Below, one piece after another: positions 43,005 through 51,586 of a DNA stretch of 64,000 nt. The DNA comes from Halobacillus mangrovi (GTDB lineage Bacteria > Bacillota > Bacilli > Bacillales > Halobacillaceae), in assembly GCF_002097535.1 (NCBI RefSeq), contig NZ_CP020772.1, positions 4,053,501 to 4,117,500 of the forward strand, given 5' to 3'. How positions within the stretch are numbered: the first letter of the stretch is position 1; each line of letters starts with the position of its first letter. The position numbers and the translations under genes are program-made. The notes under the pieces are model-generated. The model was not told where the DNA came from. It was given only the letters and a program-made list of their open reading frames with translations, and did no database searches.

Positions 43005-45128
43005 TTATGCAGAAGGCTGGACTTCCGCTTCTTCTTTAGTTGTATGAGAATGTACCTCTGACTTTTGCCATAAGATTGTCAGACTGATCAGTGTTACAAG
43101 AATCGTCGCACCCATATCTGATAAAATGGCGACCCATAAGGTCAACCAGCCTGGAATCGTCAGAAATAGCGCAAACAGCTTCAACCCTAAAGCAAGAGAA
43201 ATATTTAATTTCACTACTCGGTTAACTTGTTTAGCTATTTTAACCGCACTAGGCAGCTTGCCGAGGTGATCTTGCATCAGTACAATATCAGCTGTTTCAA
43301 TTGCACTGTCCGTACCTTTACCCATGGCGATACCAAGATCAGCTGTGGCAAGAGCAGGCGCATCATTAATCCCATCCCCAACCATCGCAAGTTTTGTATT
43401 TCGGCTTAATGCTTTCACCTGATCTACTTTCTGGTCTGGAAGTAGATCAGCATAAACATTCGTAACACCAATTTTATCAGCTACTTTGTGTGCTGTTTTT
43501 TTATGGTCGCCCGTAAGCATGATCGTCTGTTGAATCCCTGCTTGATGGAGACTTTGCATAAGTCCGGCACTTTCTTCTCTGATTTCATCCGCTATCCCAA
43601 ATACGCCGAGAAGTTCTTCGTCACTCGATACGATGACAAGGGTGTATCCTTCCTCTTTAAGGGCATCAATATCCTTTTGCTGTGTTTCTGGAAGGGTGAG
43701 ATGAGTAATCGTCTGTTCACTACCAATATAGTACTCATGCTCGCCGATCTCTGCCTCAATCCCTTTTCCAGGGATGGCGTTTACAACCGTAGGCTCTACC
43801 AGCGTCTGCTGTTTCGTTTCGACGTCCTTCATAACAGCTTTCGCAATCGGGTGAGAAGAACTTTTTTCAATGGATCCCGCAATTTTATAAAAGTCTTCGC
43901 GGTAGACTTTCACCTCTTGTACGGTCGGTTCTCCTTTCGTCAATGTCCCTGTTTTATCAAAAGCGATACTTTCAATCTTGCCTAGCTGCTCAAGGAACAC
44001 GCCACCTTTAATTAAGATCCCATTACGGGCATTCTTTGTAATTCCCGCAATAATGGCAATCGGTGAAGAAAGAATCAGTGCACAAGGACAACCTACAATC
44101 AGGACAGCTAACCCTTGATAAAAGGACGCTCCCCATGCAGCACTCGTTAGTAACGGCGGTGCAACCATGACTAATCCGGAAATCACCATAATTAATGGCG
44201 TGTAGTACTTGGCAAAACGATTGATAAATAGCTCTGTAGGAGTCTTCCGGTCCTGTGCCTCTTCGACAAGGTGCAGAATCTTAGCTAAGGAAGAGTCTTG
44301 ATAAGCTTTGGAGATCTTTACTTTTATTAATCCTTCATTGTTAATACTGCCACCATAAAGTGTTTCCCCGGGTGCTTTTTCTACAGGCAGTGACTCTCCG
44401 GTGATCGCCGCTTCATTAACGGAACTGAACCCTTCCATGACAATGCCATCCGATGGAATCTTCTCACCTGCTTTAACGAGCACAATATCGCCTTTTTCCA
44501 AAGATTCTATAGGGACGACCGCTTCCGTGCCGTCTTCACTAAGCAAGGTCGCTTGCTTTGGTGCCACCTTCAAAAGTTTTTCCATAGAATGACGAGCTTT
44601 TTCCATTCCTAATCCTTCTAAATATTCATTCAGACCAAAAAGGATTGCGACCATGGTGGCTTCCCGCCATTCCCCTATGGCAACTGCTCCGACAAGGGCA
44701 ATTGTCATTAACGTATCAATGTTGAACTTCAACCGAACGAGGTTCTTTGCCCCTTTGATAAACGTCTGGTACCCGCTGATTGCCATGGCTACAACATACA
44801 TCAAAATTATAACAAATCCAGGGACCATGCTTTCAACAAAAAATGTCAAACCGAAAATCAGCCCGGAAAAGATGACGAGCAGCTTCATATTGGGTCCGTG
44901 TGAATGGTCGTGGTGGTGATGCTCATGACCTTCCTCTTCCACTAATGAAGCACCGTCCGATTTAAGAATTTGCCGGACTCTCTCCAGATCGACATCCTCA
45001 TCGACCATGAGTTTGCTGGAGCCAAATTTCAGCTGAGAACCTTCCCCGTGATCCAGCTTTTTAATTTCGCTTTCCATTTCCGCTGCACAGTTTGCACAGG
45101 ATAATCCCTGAAGTTTATATTCCTTCAT
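43005..45128 (-). CDS. cadA: Heavy-metal P-type ATPase (Zn/Cd/Pb efflux, CadA-like)
   Basis: 707 residues. An N-terminal heavy-metal-associated domain (GLSCANCAAEM) is followed by a His-rich stretch (EEEGHEHHHHDHSHG). Eight helices. The ion-channel motif is CPCALILSSP, phosphorylation site DKTGTLTKGE, actuator TGESLP and hinge GDGINDAPALA. The CPC and the His-rich region point to Zn2+, Cd2+ or Pb2+ export rather than copper. It lies 14 bp downstream of an ArsR/CzrA regulator, the usual arrangement. It ends at a terminator-like hairpin. Confidence 0.93.
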   Translation of the reverse strand: MKEYKLQGLSCANCAAEMESEIKKLDHGEGSQLKFGSSKLMVDEDVDLERVRQILKSDGASLVEEEGHEHHHHDHSHGPNMKLLVIFSGLIFGLTFFVESMVPGFVIILMYVVAMAISGYQTFIKGAKNLVRLKFNIDTLMTIALVGAVAIGEWREATMVAILFGLNEYLEGLGMEKARHSMEKLLKVAPKQATLLSEDGTEAVVPIESLEKGDIVLVKAGEKIPSDGIVMEGFSSVNEAAITGESLPVEKAPGETLYGGSINNEGLIKVKISKAYQDSSLAKILHLVEEAQDRKTPTELFINRFAKYYTPLIMVISGLVMVAPPLLTSAAWGASFYQGLAVLIVGCPCALILSSPIAIIAGITKNARNGILIKGGVFLEQLGKIESIAFDKTGTLTKGEPTVQEVKVYREDFYKIAGSIEKSSSHPIAKAVMKDVETKQQTLVEPTVVNAIPGKGIEAEIGEHEYYIGSEQTITHLTLPETQQKDIDALKEEGYTLVIVSSDEELLGVFGIADEIREESAGLMQSLHQAGIQQTIMLTGDHKKTAHKVADKIGVTNVYADLLPDQKVDQVKALSRNTKLAMVGDGINDAPALATADLGIAMGKGTDSAIETADIVLMQDHLGKLPSAVKIAKQVNRVVKLNISLALGLKLFALFLTIPGWLTLWVAILSDMGATILVTLISLTILWQKSEVHSHTTKEEAEVQPSA

Positions 45129-45142
45129 ATTTCTACTCCCCT

Positions 45143-45481
45143 TTAATGGTGAAGAGCGTGGTTAATCGTTTGCTGTAAAACGTTCATAACGTGATCATCA
45201 TCATTGGAATAGTATAAGGTCGTTCCCGCTCTCCGATACTTGACTAACCGTAAATTTTTCAAAAACCGTAATTGATGAGATACCGTTGACTGTCGTAGAT
45301 CTAATGTATCGGCGATTTGATTTACAGACATCTCCTGTTTACAGAGAAGATGTAGGATTCGAATTCTAGTCGGATCGGATAACGCTTTGAACGTTTGGGA
45401 GACAACAAACAACGTCTCTTCATCTAACTGTTCTACTTCCTCTTCATTTCCGTCCACTTCTTGATTTGGTTCTTTTTCCAT
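45143..45481 (-). CDS. czrA: ArsR-family metal-sensing repressor (CzrA/SmtB-like)
   Basis: 112 residues. A winged helix ([26 protein letters not shown] then [15 protein letters not shown]) with the alpha-5 zinc site D-x-H and H-x2-H spaced as in CzrA/Smt[21 protein letters not shown] gives Asp, His, His (+11), His (+3). The alpha-3 ELCVCD site of CadC is absent. It should release DNA upon Zn2+ or Co2+ binding. First gene of the czrA-cadA operon; acidic N-terminal tail of about 25 residues. Confidence 0.9.
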   Translation of the reverse strand: MEKEPNQEVDGNEEEVEQLDEETLFVVSQTFKALSDPTRIRILHLLCKQEMSVNQIADTLDLRQSTVSHQLRFLKNLRLVKYRRAGTTLYYSNDDDHVMNVLQQTINHALHH

Positions 45482-45497
45482 GTATCGGCACCTTCCT

Positions 45498-45555
45498 TAT
45501 ATGCGCATATATTCATATATACACTTATCGTATGATCGAACATTGCTTTTGTCAA
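45498..45555 (-). promoter_or_regulatory. Promoter and operator of the czrA-cadA operon
   Basis: Minus strand: TTGACA (45550-45555), 17-bp spacer, TACGAT (45527-45532). Just downstream is TATATATGAATATATGCGCATATA (45498-45521), the ATAT-rich inverted repeat typical of ArsR/SmtB operators. Metal-free repressor would block the start site. Confidence 0.75.
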
Positions 45556-45742
45556 CGGACGAACACCCATGTTTACTGTTCGTAGTTAGAGGGAAAATCC
45601 TCACATGTCGGCACTTTGTATTGATTGTTAAGGGAAGAAAAAAGTTTCGTTCACTCAAATGGCGAGCGCATTTTTTGTTTTGCATAAACCTGCCGTAAGA
45701 TTATTTTATGGCTATACCCAATTTAGATAAGGAGGAATTTAA

Positions 45743-46402
45743 ATGTCTAAAAAAGTATTAATGGTCGTTACCAATCATGCAAAAATTACTGAGGATACAC
45801 CAACAGGAATTTGGTTATCTGAATTCGGAGAGGCCTACAACGAGTTCAAAAATCACGGCTATGAAGTCACCGTTGCAAGTCCATCTGGCGGGGAAGCCCC
45901 TGTGGATCCAAATAGTGTGAGCGAAGATGAGCCGCAAGAGATTTTAAATACGAAGCCGCATTTAGAAAATACAACACCAATCAGCGAGGTGAACGCGGAA
46001 GATTTTGATGCTATCTTCCTTCCGGGAGGTCATGGTACGATGTTTGACTTCCCTGACAACCAAAAACTTCAGAAACTACTTCGCAACTTTTACGAAGCCG
46101 ATAAAATTGTAGCCGCCGTCTGCCATGGTCCTGCAGGTTTAGTCGGAGCTACTTTATCTAATGGGGAGCCTCTCGTGAAAGGCAAACGAGTAAGCGCCTT
46201 TACTGATGCAGAAGAAGTGGAAACAACACTAGATAAACATATGCCGTTCTTACTGGAAAGCAAACTGAATGAACTTGGTGCCACAGTTCTAACAGGTGAG
46301 AAATGGGCTACGCACCATGAAGTAGACGGCAAATTAATTACTGGGCAAAACCCGCAGTCTACAGAAGTTGTAGCTAAAGAAGTTGTGAAACAATTAGGAT
46401 AG
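45743..46402 (+). CDS. DJ-1/PfpI family (Hsp31-like) protein
   Basis: 219 residues, class I glutamine-amidotransferase-like fold. The nucleophile elbow is AAVCHGPAGL (Cys127), with FLPGGHGTMFDF and the Hsp31-type N-terminus TNHAKITEDTPTGIWLSEF. The C-terminal HHEVDGKLITGQNPQST is characteristic. Members are glyoxalase III, deglycase-type or chaperone-like enzymes that protect against reactive carbonyls. AAGGAGG precedes the ATG, and a terminator follows. Confidence 0.93.
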   Translation: MSKKVLMVVTNHAKITEDTPTGIWLSEFGEAYNEFKNHGYEVTVASPSGGEAPVDPNSVSEDEPQEILNTKPHLENTTPISEVNAEDFDAIFLPGGHGTMFDFPDNQKLQKLLRNFYEADKIVAAVCHGPAGLVGATLSNGEPLVKGKRVSAFTDAEEVETTLDKHMPFLLESKLNELGATVLTGEKWATHHEVDGKLITGQNPQSTEVVAKEVVKQLG

Positions 46403-46410
46403 ATAGACAA

Positions 46411-46443
46411 GGCAGCCTCTTTAGTTAAGAGGCTGCTTTTTTA
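46411..46443 (+). terminator. Intrinsic terminator after the DJ-1 gene
   Basis: 9-bp arms 46412-46420 and 46428-46436, then a T-run. Confidence 0.85.
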
Positions 46444-46448
46444 TGTAG

Positions 46449-46476
46449 AAAAAACACCTAATTAAAGGTGTTTTTT
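46449..46476. terminator. Second hairpin, terminator of the convergent small gene
   Basis: 11-bp arms 46449-46459 and 46466-46476 with A- and T-runs; serves 46492-46749 on the minus strand. Confidence 0.75.
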
Positions 46477-46491
46477 TGGCCAGTTTAGGAA

Positions 46492-46749
46492 TTAGCGAGA
46501 TTTTCTGCAACCTCCGTTATTGTGGCCTTCATCACATCCACAAATCGCTTTTTTGGCCAGGATGAAATGCAGGATGAGCCAAACCACGAATAGGATTGCT
46601 ACAACGATTAACGTTGTTTCAGCAAAAGCAGCAGCTGCTGCAGATGCTAGAAGCGCAGCCGCAGCTACACCTGCTAGTGCAATCGGTACAAGAAAGGTTG
46701 CAAAGACCGCCAGCCCAGCATCTCCAATTCTTCTTAAAAAGTCAGACAT
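46492..46749 (-). CDS. Small Ala-rich membrane protein with Cys/His tail
   Basis: 85 residues. Two hydrophobic helices (about 12-45, strongly Ala-rich, and 46-67), then a short tail with three Cys and one His (ICGCDEGHNNGGC) that could bind metal. No family recognised. The ATG has GGAGGTGAG upstream, so the gene is likely real. It sits alone between a terminator and the divergent VOC gene. Confidence 0.6.
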   Translation of the reverse strand: MSDFLRRIGDAGLAVFATFLVPIALAGVAAAALLASAAAAAFAETTLIVVAILFVVWLILHFILAKKAICGCDEGHNNGGCRKSR

Positions 46750-46906
46750 AGATTCTCACCTCCTGCTTACATCGTATGTGTGAAAGGAGATAGGACTTGT
46801 ACAATTGTCTATATTTGGATAGAAAAGGCTGGTAACTATTAAATTTAATAGCCCGTTCTATTCTTGTGATAAAATGAACCAAAACCGCTGAGTGAGGAGA
46901 ATGATT

Positions 46907-47326
46907 TTGGATAAGAAATTGGATCATATCGGCATTGCCGTACGTAATATAGAGGAAAGTATAGAGTTTTACACGAAGGTTCTCAGAGGTTCATTGATTG
47001 ACCGCTACCGCAGTGAAGCGGAAGGGGTCGAGAGCGAGATTGCCATCATCGATATTGATGGAGACAGAACAGAGCTTCTGATGCCGACAAATAATACGAC
47101 TTCGCCCATTGCCCGGTTTATAAAGCAAAAAGGGAAAGGGGTCCATCACGTAGCGTATCGGGTTGAAGATCTGGATGAGGCTCGAAAGGAGCTTGAACAA
47201 CAAGGGATTCGTACGCTTGACTGGTCTCTCCGTACCAATAAACATGGCAGGCGATTAATTTACTTGAACCCGGCTGATACGGAAGGCACCATAATTGAGT
47301 ATTGTGATTATCCCGATCAAAATTAA
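46907..47326 (+). CDS. VOC family protein, methylmalonyl-CoA epimerase-like
   Basis: 139 residues with two beta-alpha-beta-beta-beta units. The N-terminal metal His is in LDHIGIAVRNIEES, the second His in GVHHVAYRVEDLD, and the Glu ligand in EGTIIEYCD near the end. Sequence and length fit bacterial methylmalonyl-CoA epimerase (MceE), but mutase or propionyl-CoA genes are not nearby. TTG at 46907 is chosen because GAGGAGA (46894-46900) is 6 nt before it; the ATG at 46901 is directly against that site. Confidence 0.82.
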   Translation: MDKKLDHIGIAVRNIEESIEFYTKVLRGSLIDRYRSEAEGVESEIAIIDIDGDRTELLMPTNNTTSPIARFIKQKGKGVHHVAYRVEDLDEARKELEQQGIRTLDWSLRTNKHGRRLIYLNPADTEGTIIEYCDYPDQN

Positions 47327-47362
47327 AAAGGATGTCCTACGAGTGAGTAGGACATCCTTTTT
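47325..47362. terminator. Bidirectional terminator
   Basis: 16-bp perfect arms 47325-47340 and 47347-47362 with A-run and T-run, between convergent genes. Confidence 0.9.
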
Positions 47363-47368
47363 GTATGG

Positions 47369-48490
47369 TTATTCCACTGTGCGAATTGCTTCCGCTACAT
47401 CATAGTCGGCTGGGTCTAGTTCCGTTTCTTCTCCAAGTGCCAGACGTGCAAGCTCTGCACCTAAATAGGGACCTGAAGTTAAACCTGAAGCCCCTAGCCC
47501 ATTAGCCACTAGCAAGCCGTCTATATTTGGCACTTCTCCAAAGACAGGTAAAAATCCTGGAGTGAATGGACGAAAGCCAACCCGTGTTTCTACCAAGGTG
47601 CTGTCGTATAAGCCAGGAGCGATCTCCAATGCCTTATCGAATATATAATGCATCCCTCCCGCTGTAGGGCGATTATCGAATCCTACATCATCTTCGTGGG
47701 TCGCACCAGCGACAATACGGCCCCCGCCGAAGGAAAGCATGTACTGATTGTTCGGTGGCATTACGACTGGCCATTTGCTTGTGTCTGTGTTCGTCAGCTC
47801 AAGATGGACGATTTGCGCCTTTTGAGCAGAAACTAAAAATTCAATCCCGAGAGGCTCAAGCAGCGGCTTTGCCCATGCGCCTGTTGTCATGAGCACCTGG
47901 CCACGAATGGTTTTACCGTTTACCTTGACTCCTGTCACCTCATTGTTATCAAAAGCCAAGGAAGCATCGCCTTGGACAAACGTTGCACCGCTTTTTCGAG
48001 CAGCATTCAAAAGAGACTCTTTTAAAGCACGTCCATCAACCCTTGCAGCACCGCTGACATGGACCGATCCATATCCGTCAGCTAAAGGAGGAAAATGCTT
48101 TTTGGTCTCTTCTGGAGTCAAGCGGGTAACCTCTCCGATTTCCGGTGCGTCCTCTCTCCTTTTTAATGCACGCTCTACCATTTGATCGAGTTTTTTATCA
48201 TCAGTATGAAGGCTGATGGCTCCTACTCTTCTGTAGCCAGTCTCTTGCTCGCCATCTTCTTTCAACATTTGAATCAGTTCAGGATAATATTTGGCACCGC
48301 CTTTGACAAGACGATACCATTTTTTATTTCGTCTTTGCGATAACCAGGGGCATACGATTCCAGCTGCAGCCTCTGTCGCCTGGCCGGGGTCATTCCGATC
48401 AATGATCGTGACATCTGCCCCTTTTTTCGCTAAGTGATAGCCTGTTGATGCTCCCAATATTCCTGCCCCGATAACCATGTATTTTTCCAT
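47369..48490 (-). CDS. FAD-dependent oxidoreductase (DAO family, D-amino acid dehydrogenase-like)
   Basis: 373 residues. N-terminal dinucleotide motif VIGAGILGASTGYHLAKKG with DVTIIDR, then GQATEAAAGIVCPWLS. A second FAD contact is GLLVANGLGASGLTSGPYLG near the C-terminus. The DAO fold includes D-amino acid dehydrogenase, glycine oxidase and sarcosine oxidase; the substrate is not determinable. The ATG at 48490 has AAAGGTG upstream; the GTG at 48502 lies within that site. The gene converges with the VOC gene. Confidence 0.87.
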   Translation of the reverse strand: MEKYMVIGAGILGASTGYHLAKKGADVTIIDRNDPGQATEAAAGIVCPWLSQRRNKKWYRLVKGGAKYYPELIQMLKEDGEQETGYRRVGAISLHTDDKKLDQMVERALKRREDAPEIGEVTRLTPEETKKHFPPLADGYGSVHVSGAARVDGRALKESLLNAARKSGATFVQGDASLAFDNNEVTGVKVNGKTIRGQVLMTTGAWAKPLLEPLGIEFLVSAQKAQIVHLELTNTDTSKWPVVMPPNNQYMLSFGGGRIVAGATHEDDVGFDNRPTAGGMHYIFDKALEIAPGLYDSTLVETRVGFRPFTPGFLPVFGEVPNIDGLLVANGLGASGLTSGPYLGAELARLALGEETELDPADYDVAEAIRTVE

Positions 48491-48927
48491 TAAACCAAAC
48501 ACCTTTTTATCTATAAGTTTCTTTCTGTCATTTTACAAGATTAACTATAGACACTCAATTATTCTGAAGATTCTAGCTTCAAACTTAATTTACATACATA
48601 TTTTACCTTTAAAAACCGCATATAGACATGCGCCCATTTTAGTCTAACCGACATAAAGTGTCCGTATTTTTACTTAGTTCAAATAGATTATGTATGAACC
48701 AAATCATACTTTATATTTATTTTTTTCTATATGTAATTTTTTTGTAAATACAATTATCCCAGTGTTTATGACACTATATCTAATCCGTTATTACCATAAA
48801 TTTGTTCCTGTGTTACTCATTGCCAACCCTTCCTATCGTCCTATACAATTAATTTATGCATACGTGTTAAATACATCTACATTAATAATACGTATAGCAT
48901 ACAAATTATTAAGGAGAGGTGATTGAT
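48491..48927. other. AT-rich intergenic region upstream of the GH31 gene
   Basis: 437 bp without a convincing gene; it must hold the promoters of the divergent oxidoreductase and GH31 genes. The only notable structure is an imperfect inverted repeat (ATGCATACGT 48856-48865 and ACGTATAGCAT 48890-48900) that ends 10 bp before the GH31 ribosome binding site. No copy of the palindrome found near the ROK gene was seen here. Confidence 0.5.
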
Positions 48928-51540
48928 TTGGAGAAAAACCACAGGACGAAGAAGATCAGCAAAGGTTTAGCCACGATGACTGTAGCGACAACTCTGTTAC
49001 TGCCGTCTGTCATCCCGGAATCTAGTGTATTGGCTGTAGCTGATACCTATCCGGAAAAAGAACTGGACAAAGCAGCTGCTATGCAGCAAAAGCTAATGGT
49101 ACAGTCTGTCGAAGCTGTTAATAACGGAGTGAAGCTTGTACTATCTGATAACTACAAAGCTCACATTAAGTTAAAAACAGAAGATGTGGCGAAAATCTCG
49201 ATTCTGAAGCAAGGAGAAGAAGAAAAACAAACGGCAGCCATTACGGAAACCAATTGGGATACTCCAAGCTTTGAAATGGAAGAAACTGAAGATACGATTT
49301 CCATTTCTACCGATGAGATCACAGTGAAGATTAACAAGCAGCCTTTTGGAATTAAGTTTTTAGACAGTGAAGGAAATATCATCAACCAGGACAATATGGA
49401 TTATGGCGCTGGGTATGAAGACGGAAAGCCTTATGTATTTAAAGACACGACTAATGATGAAGCTTTTTATGGTTTCGGTGAACAGGCTGGTGATTTTAAC
49501 CGCCGCGGTGACAGCATGGGTATGTGGAACAACGATGCTTATAATTACAACAAAGATACGAAATACCTTTACACCACGATACCATTTTTCATTGGGCTAA
49601 AAGATGAAAAAGCTTATGGTATCTTTTTTGATAACAGCAATCGTTCCTATTATGAAATGGCTAGTGAAAGTGACGATTACTATTACTTTTACGCAAATGA
49701 TGGACAATTGAGCTATTATTTTGCTTACGGACCTGATATTCAAGATGTACTGACGCGTTATAGTCAATTGACTGGGACGATGCAGCGGCCTCCAAAATGG
49801 GCGATCGGACTACACCAAAGTAAGTGGGGTTACGAAACAGCTGATGAAATTAAAGGGATTGTAGAAAAATATCGTGAGAAAGATATTCCTCTTGATGGTG
49901 TTCACCTGGACATTGATCACATGGATGGTTACCGAAACTTCACATGGGGTGAAGACTTTACAGAAGATCCTGCTGCCTTTAATCAATGGCTGGAAGATAA
50001 AGGTGTAAGTTCTGTGGCAGTAAGTGACCCAGGAATTAAAGTAGATGAAGGCTACTACATGTACGATGAAGGAACCGCCAATGACTATTGGGCTACTAAT
50101 CCTGACGGCAGTCCTTATATTGGAGAAGTGTGGCCTGGAGATTCTGTCTTCCCTGACTTTGCAGAAGAAAATGTTCGTGACTGGTGGGCGGAAAGCCACC
50201 GTACGATTTTTGATGCCGGAGTAGATGGGATATGGAATGATATGAACGAACCTGCAGTTTTTGATACCCCTACCAAGACTCAACCTCTTGATGTTAAATA
50301 CGGAGACATGTTGCACTCCGAATTTCACAACATGTTTGCTCATTATGAAGCAATGTCCTCTGACAAAGCCTTTGATATCTTAAAACCTAACAAGCGTCCA
50401 TTTGTACTTACCAGAGACATGTACGCAGGCTCCCAACGTTACAGCACACTTTGGACAGGTGATAACGAAAGTTCATGGGAGTCCATGCGTTTAGCTATCC
50501 CAATGAATAACAATGTCAGTTTATCCGGTGTACCATTTGTAGGTAATGACATTGGAGGATTCGCCAAGCGTCCAACTCCAGAACTATTTGCACGTTGGAT
50601 CGAATTCGGCGTATTCATTCCTTTCTCTCGTATACATGCAGATAACGGAAGTACCGTAGCGTTTGATCCAGATGCAAAAGATATTCCCGGGCAAGAACCA
50701 TGGCAATATGGAGAAGAGGTTGAAGAAATCAGTAAGAAGTATATCGAACAGCGCTACAAGTTGATGCCTTACTTGTACAATGCCTTTATTGAGGCAAGTG
50801 AAAATGGCACTCCAGTTCAACAGCCGCTTGTTTACCAGTTCCAAGAGGATGAAAACACCTATGATATCAATCAACAATTCATGTTTGGCTCTTCTCTTCT
50901 TGTTGCTCCTGTGGTAGAAGAGGGAGCTACTTCCAGAGATGTTTATCTTCCAGAAGGTGAAACCTGGGTAGACTACTGGACTGGCGAAGAGCATGAAGGC
51001 GGTCAAACAATCAACAGAGAAGCTGACTTGAGTACGCTTCCGCTTTACGTCAAAAAAGGGGACATCATCCCTCACCGTAATGTCCAGAAACACACAGGTG
51101 AAAAACCATTAGAGAACTTGATCCTGGATACTTACTTGGAAGACAAGTCTTCTTACACGTTCATCGAAGACGATGGCGAGACAGAAGATTACAAGAACGG
51201 CGAATTCAATGAAACGACTTTTAACCTAAAACGTAAAGGGAAGCATGTAGAATTCACGTCTAAGCAGAAAGTCTCTAATTATGACTCTTCCCTTGAAACG
51301 TATACGCTAAAATTAAACAACGAAAACATGCCAAGAAAAGTCCAAGCAGCATCGACGAAGTATAAAGCAGTAGATTCTCCAGAAGAAGTGAAGCAAAACG
51401 AAAACACTTACTATTATGATGAAGAAAACGAGACGACTTATGTGAATATTCCTGTGAATGAAACGAAGAAAGTAAAAATCTTCTTCCACAGTGATAAGAA
51501 AACAGAAAAAGCAAAAGGTAAAGCCGAGAATAATCATTAA
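48928..51540 (+). CDS. Secreted GH31 alpha-glucosidase
   Basis: 870 residues. Signal peptide about 1-37 (basic start KNHRTKK, hydrophobic core, SVLAVA cleavage region). A GH31 catalytic barrel follows: GLHQSKWGY, the nucleophile in GIWNDMNEP (Asp438), acid/base in WTGDNESSW (Asp512) and GNDIGGF. C-terminal beta domains and a Lys-rich acidic tail complete it. It should release glucose from alpha-linked oligosaccharides outside the cell. TTG at 48928 follows AAGGAGAGG with 8-nt spacing; an in-frame GTG at 48919 is too close. It converges on the giant GH27-like/GH31 gene. Confidence 0.9.
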   Translation: MEKNHRTKKISKGLATMTVATTLLLPSVIPESSVLAVADTYPEKELDKAAAMQQKLMVQSVEAVNNGVKLVLSDNYKAHIKLKTEDVAKISILKQGEEEKQTAAITETNWDTPSFEMEETEDTISISTDEITVKINKQPFGIKFLDSEGNIINQDNMDYGAGYEDGKPYVFKDTTNDEAFYGFGEQAGDFNRRGDSMGMWNNDAYNYNKDTKYLYTTIPFFIGLKDEKAYGIFFDNSNRSYYEMASESDDYYYFYANDGQLSYYFAYGPDIQDVLTRYSQLTGTMQRPPKWAIGLHQSKWGYETADEIKGIVEKYREKDIPLDGVHLDIDHMDGYRNFTWGEDFTEDPAAFNQWLEDKGVSSVAVSDPGIKVDEGYYMYDEGTANDYWATNPDGSPYIGEVWPGDSVFPDFAEENVRDWWAESHRTIFDAGVDGIWNDMNEPAVFDTPTKTQPLDVKYGDMLHSEFHNMFAHYEAMSSDKAFDILKPNKRPFVLTRDMYAGSQRYSTLWTGDNESSWESMRLAIPMNNNVSLSGVPFVGNDIGGFAKRPTPELFARWIEFGVFIPFSRIHADNGSTVAFDPDAKDIPGQEPWQYGEEVEEISKKYIEQRYKLMPYLYNAFIEASENGTPVQQPLVYQFQEDENTYDINQQFMFGSSLLVAPVVEEGATSRDVYLPEGETWVDYWTGEEHEGGQTINREADLSTLPLYVKKGDIIPHRNVQKHTGEKPLENLILDTYLEDKSSYTFIEDDGETEDYKNGEFNETTFNLKRKGKHVEFTSKQKVSNYDSSLETYTLKLNNENMPRKVQAASTKYKAVDSPEEVKQNENTYYYDEENETTYVNIPVNETKKVKIFFHSDKKTEKAKGKAENNH

Positions 51541-51551
51541 ACACCAATGAA

Positions 51552-51583
51552 AAAGGTCCGCGGGTATATTCCGCGGACCCTTT
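51552..51583. terminator. Bidirectional terminator between the two GH31 genes
   Basis: Arms 51552-51563 and 51571-51582 (GGTCCGCGG core) with A-run and T-run on either side. Confidence 0.8.
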
Positions 51584-51586
51584 CTC

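Noticed and set aside
48690..48926. 78-codon hydrophobic frame before the GH31 gene
   Set aside because: Sits in an AT-rich promoter region, has no ribosome binding site and overlaps that of the GH31 gene; hydrophobicity is explained by base composition.
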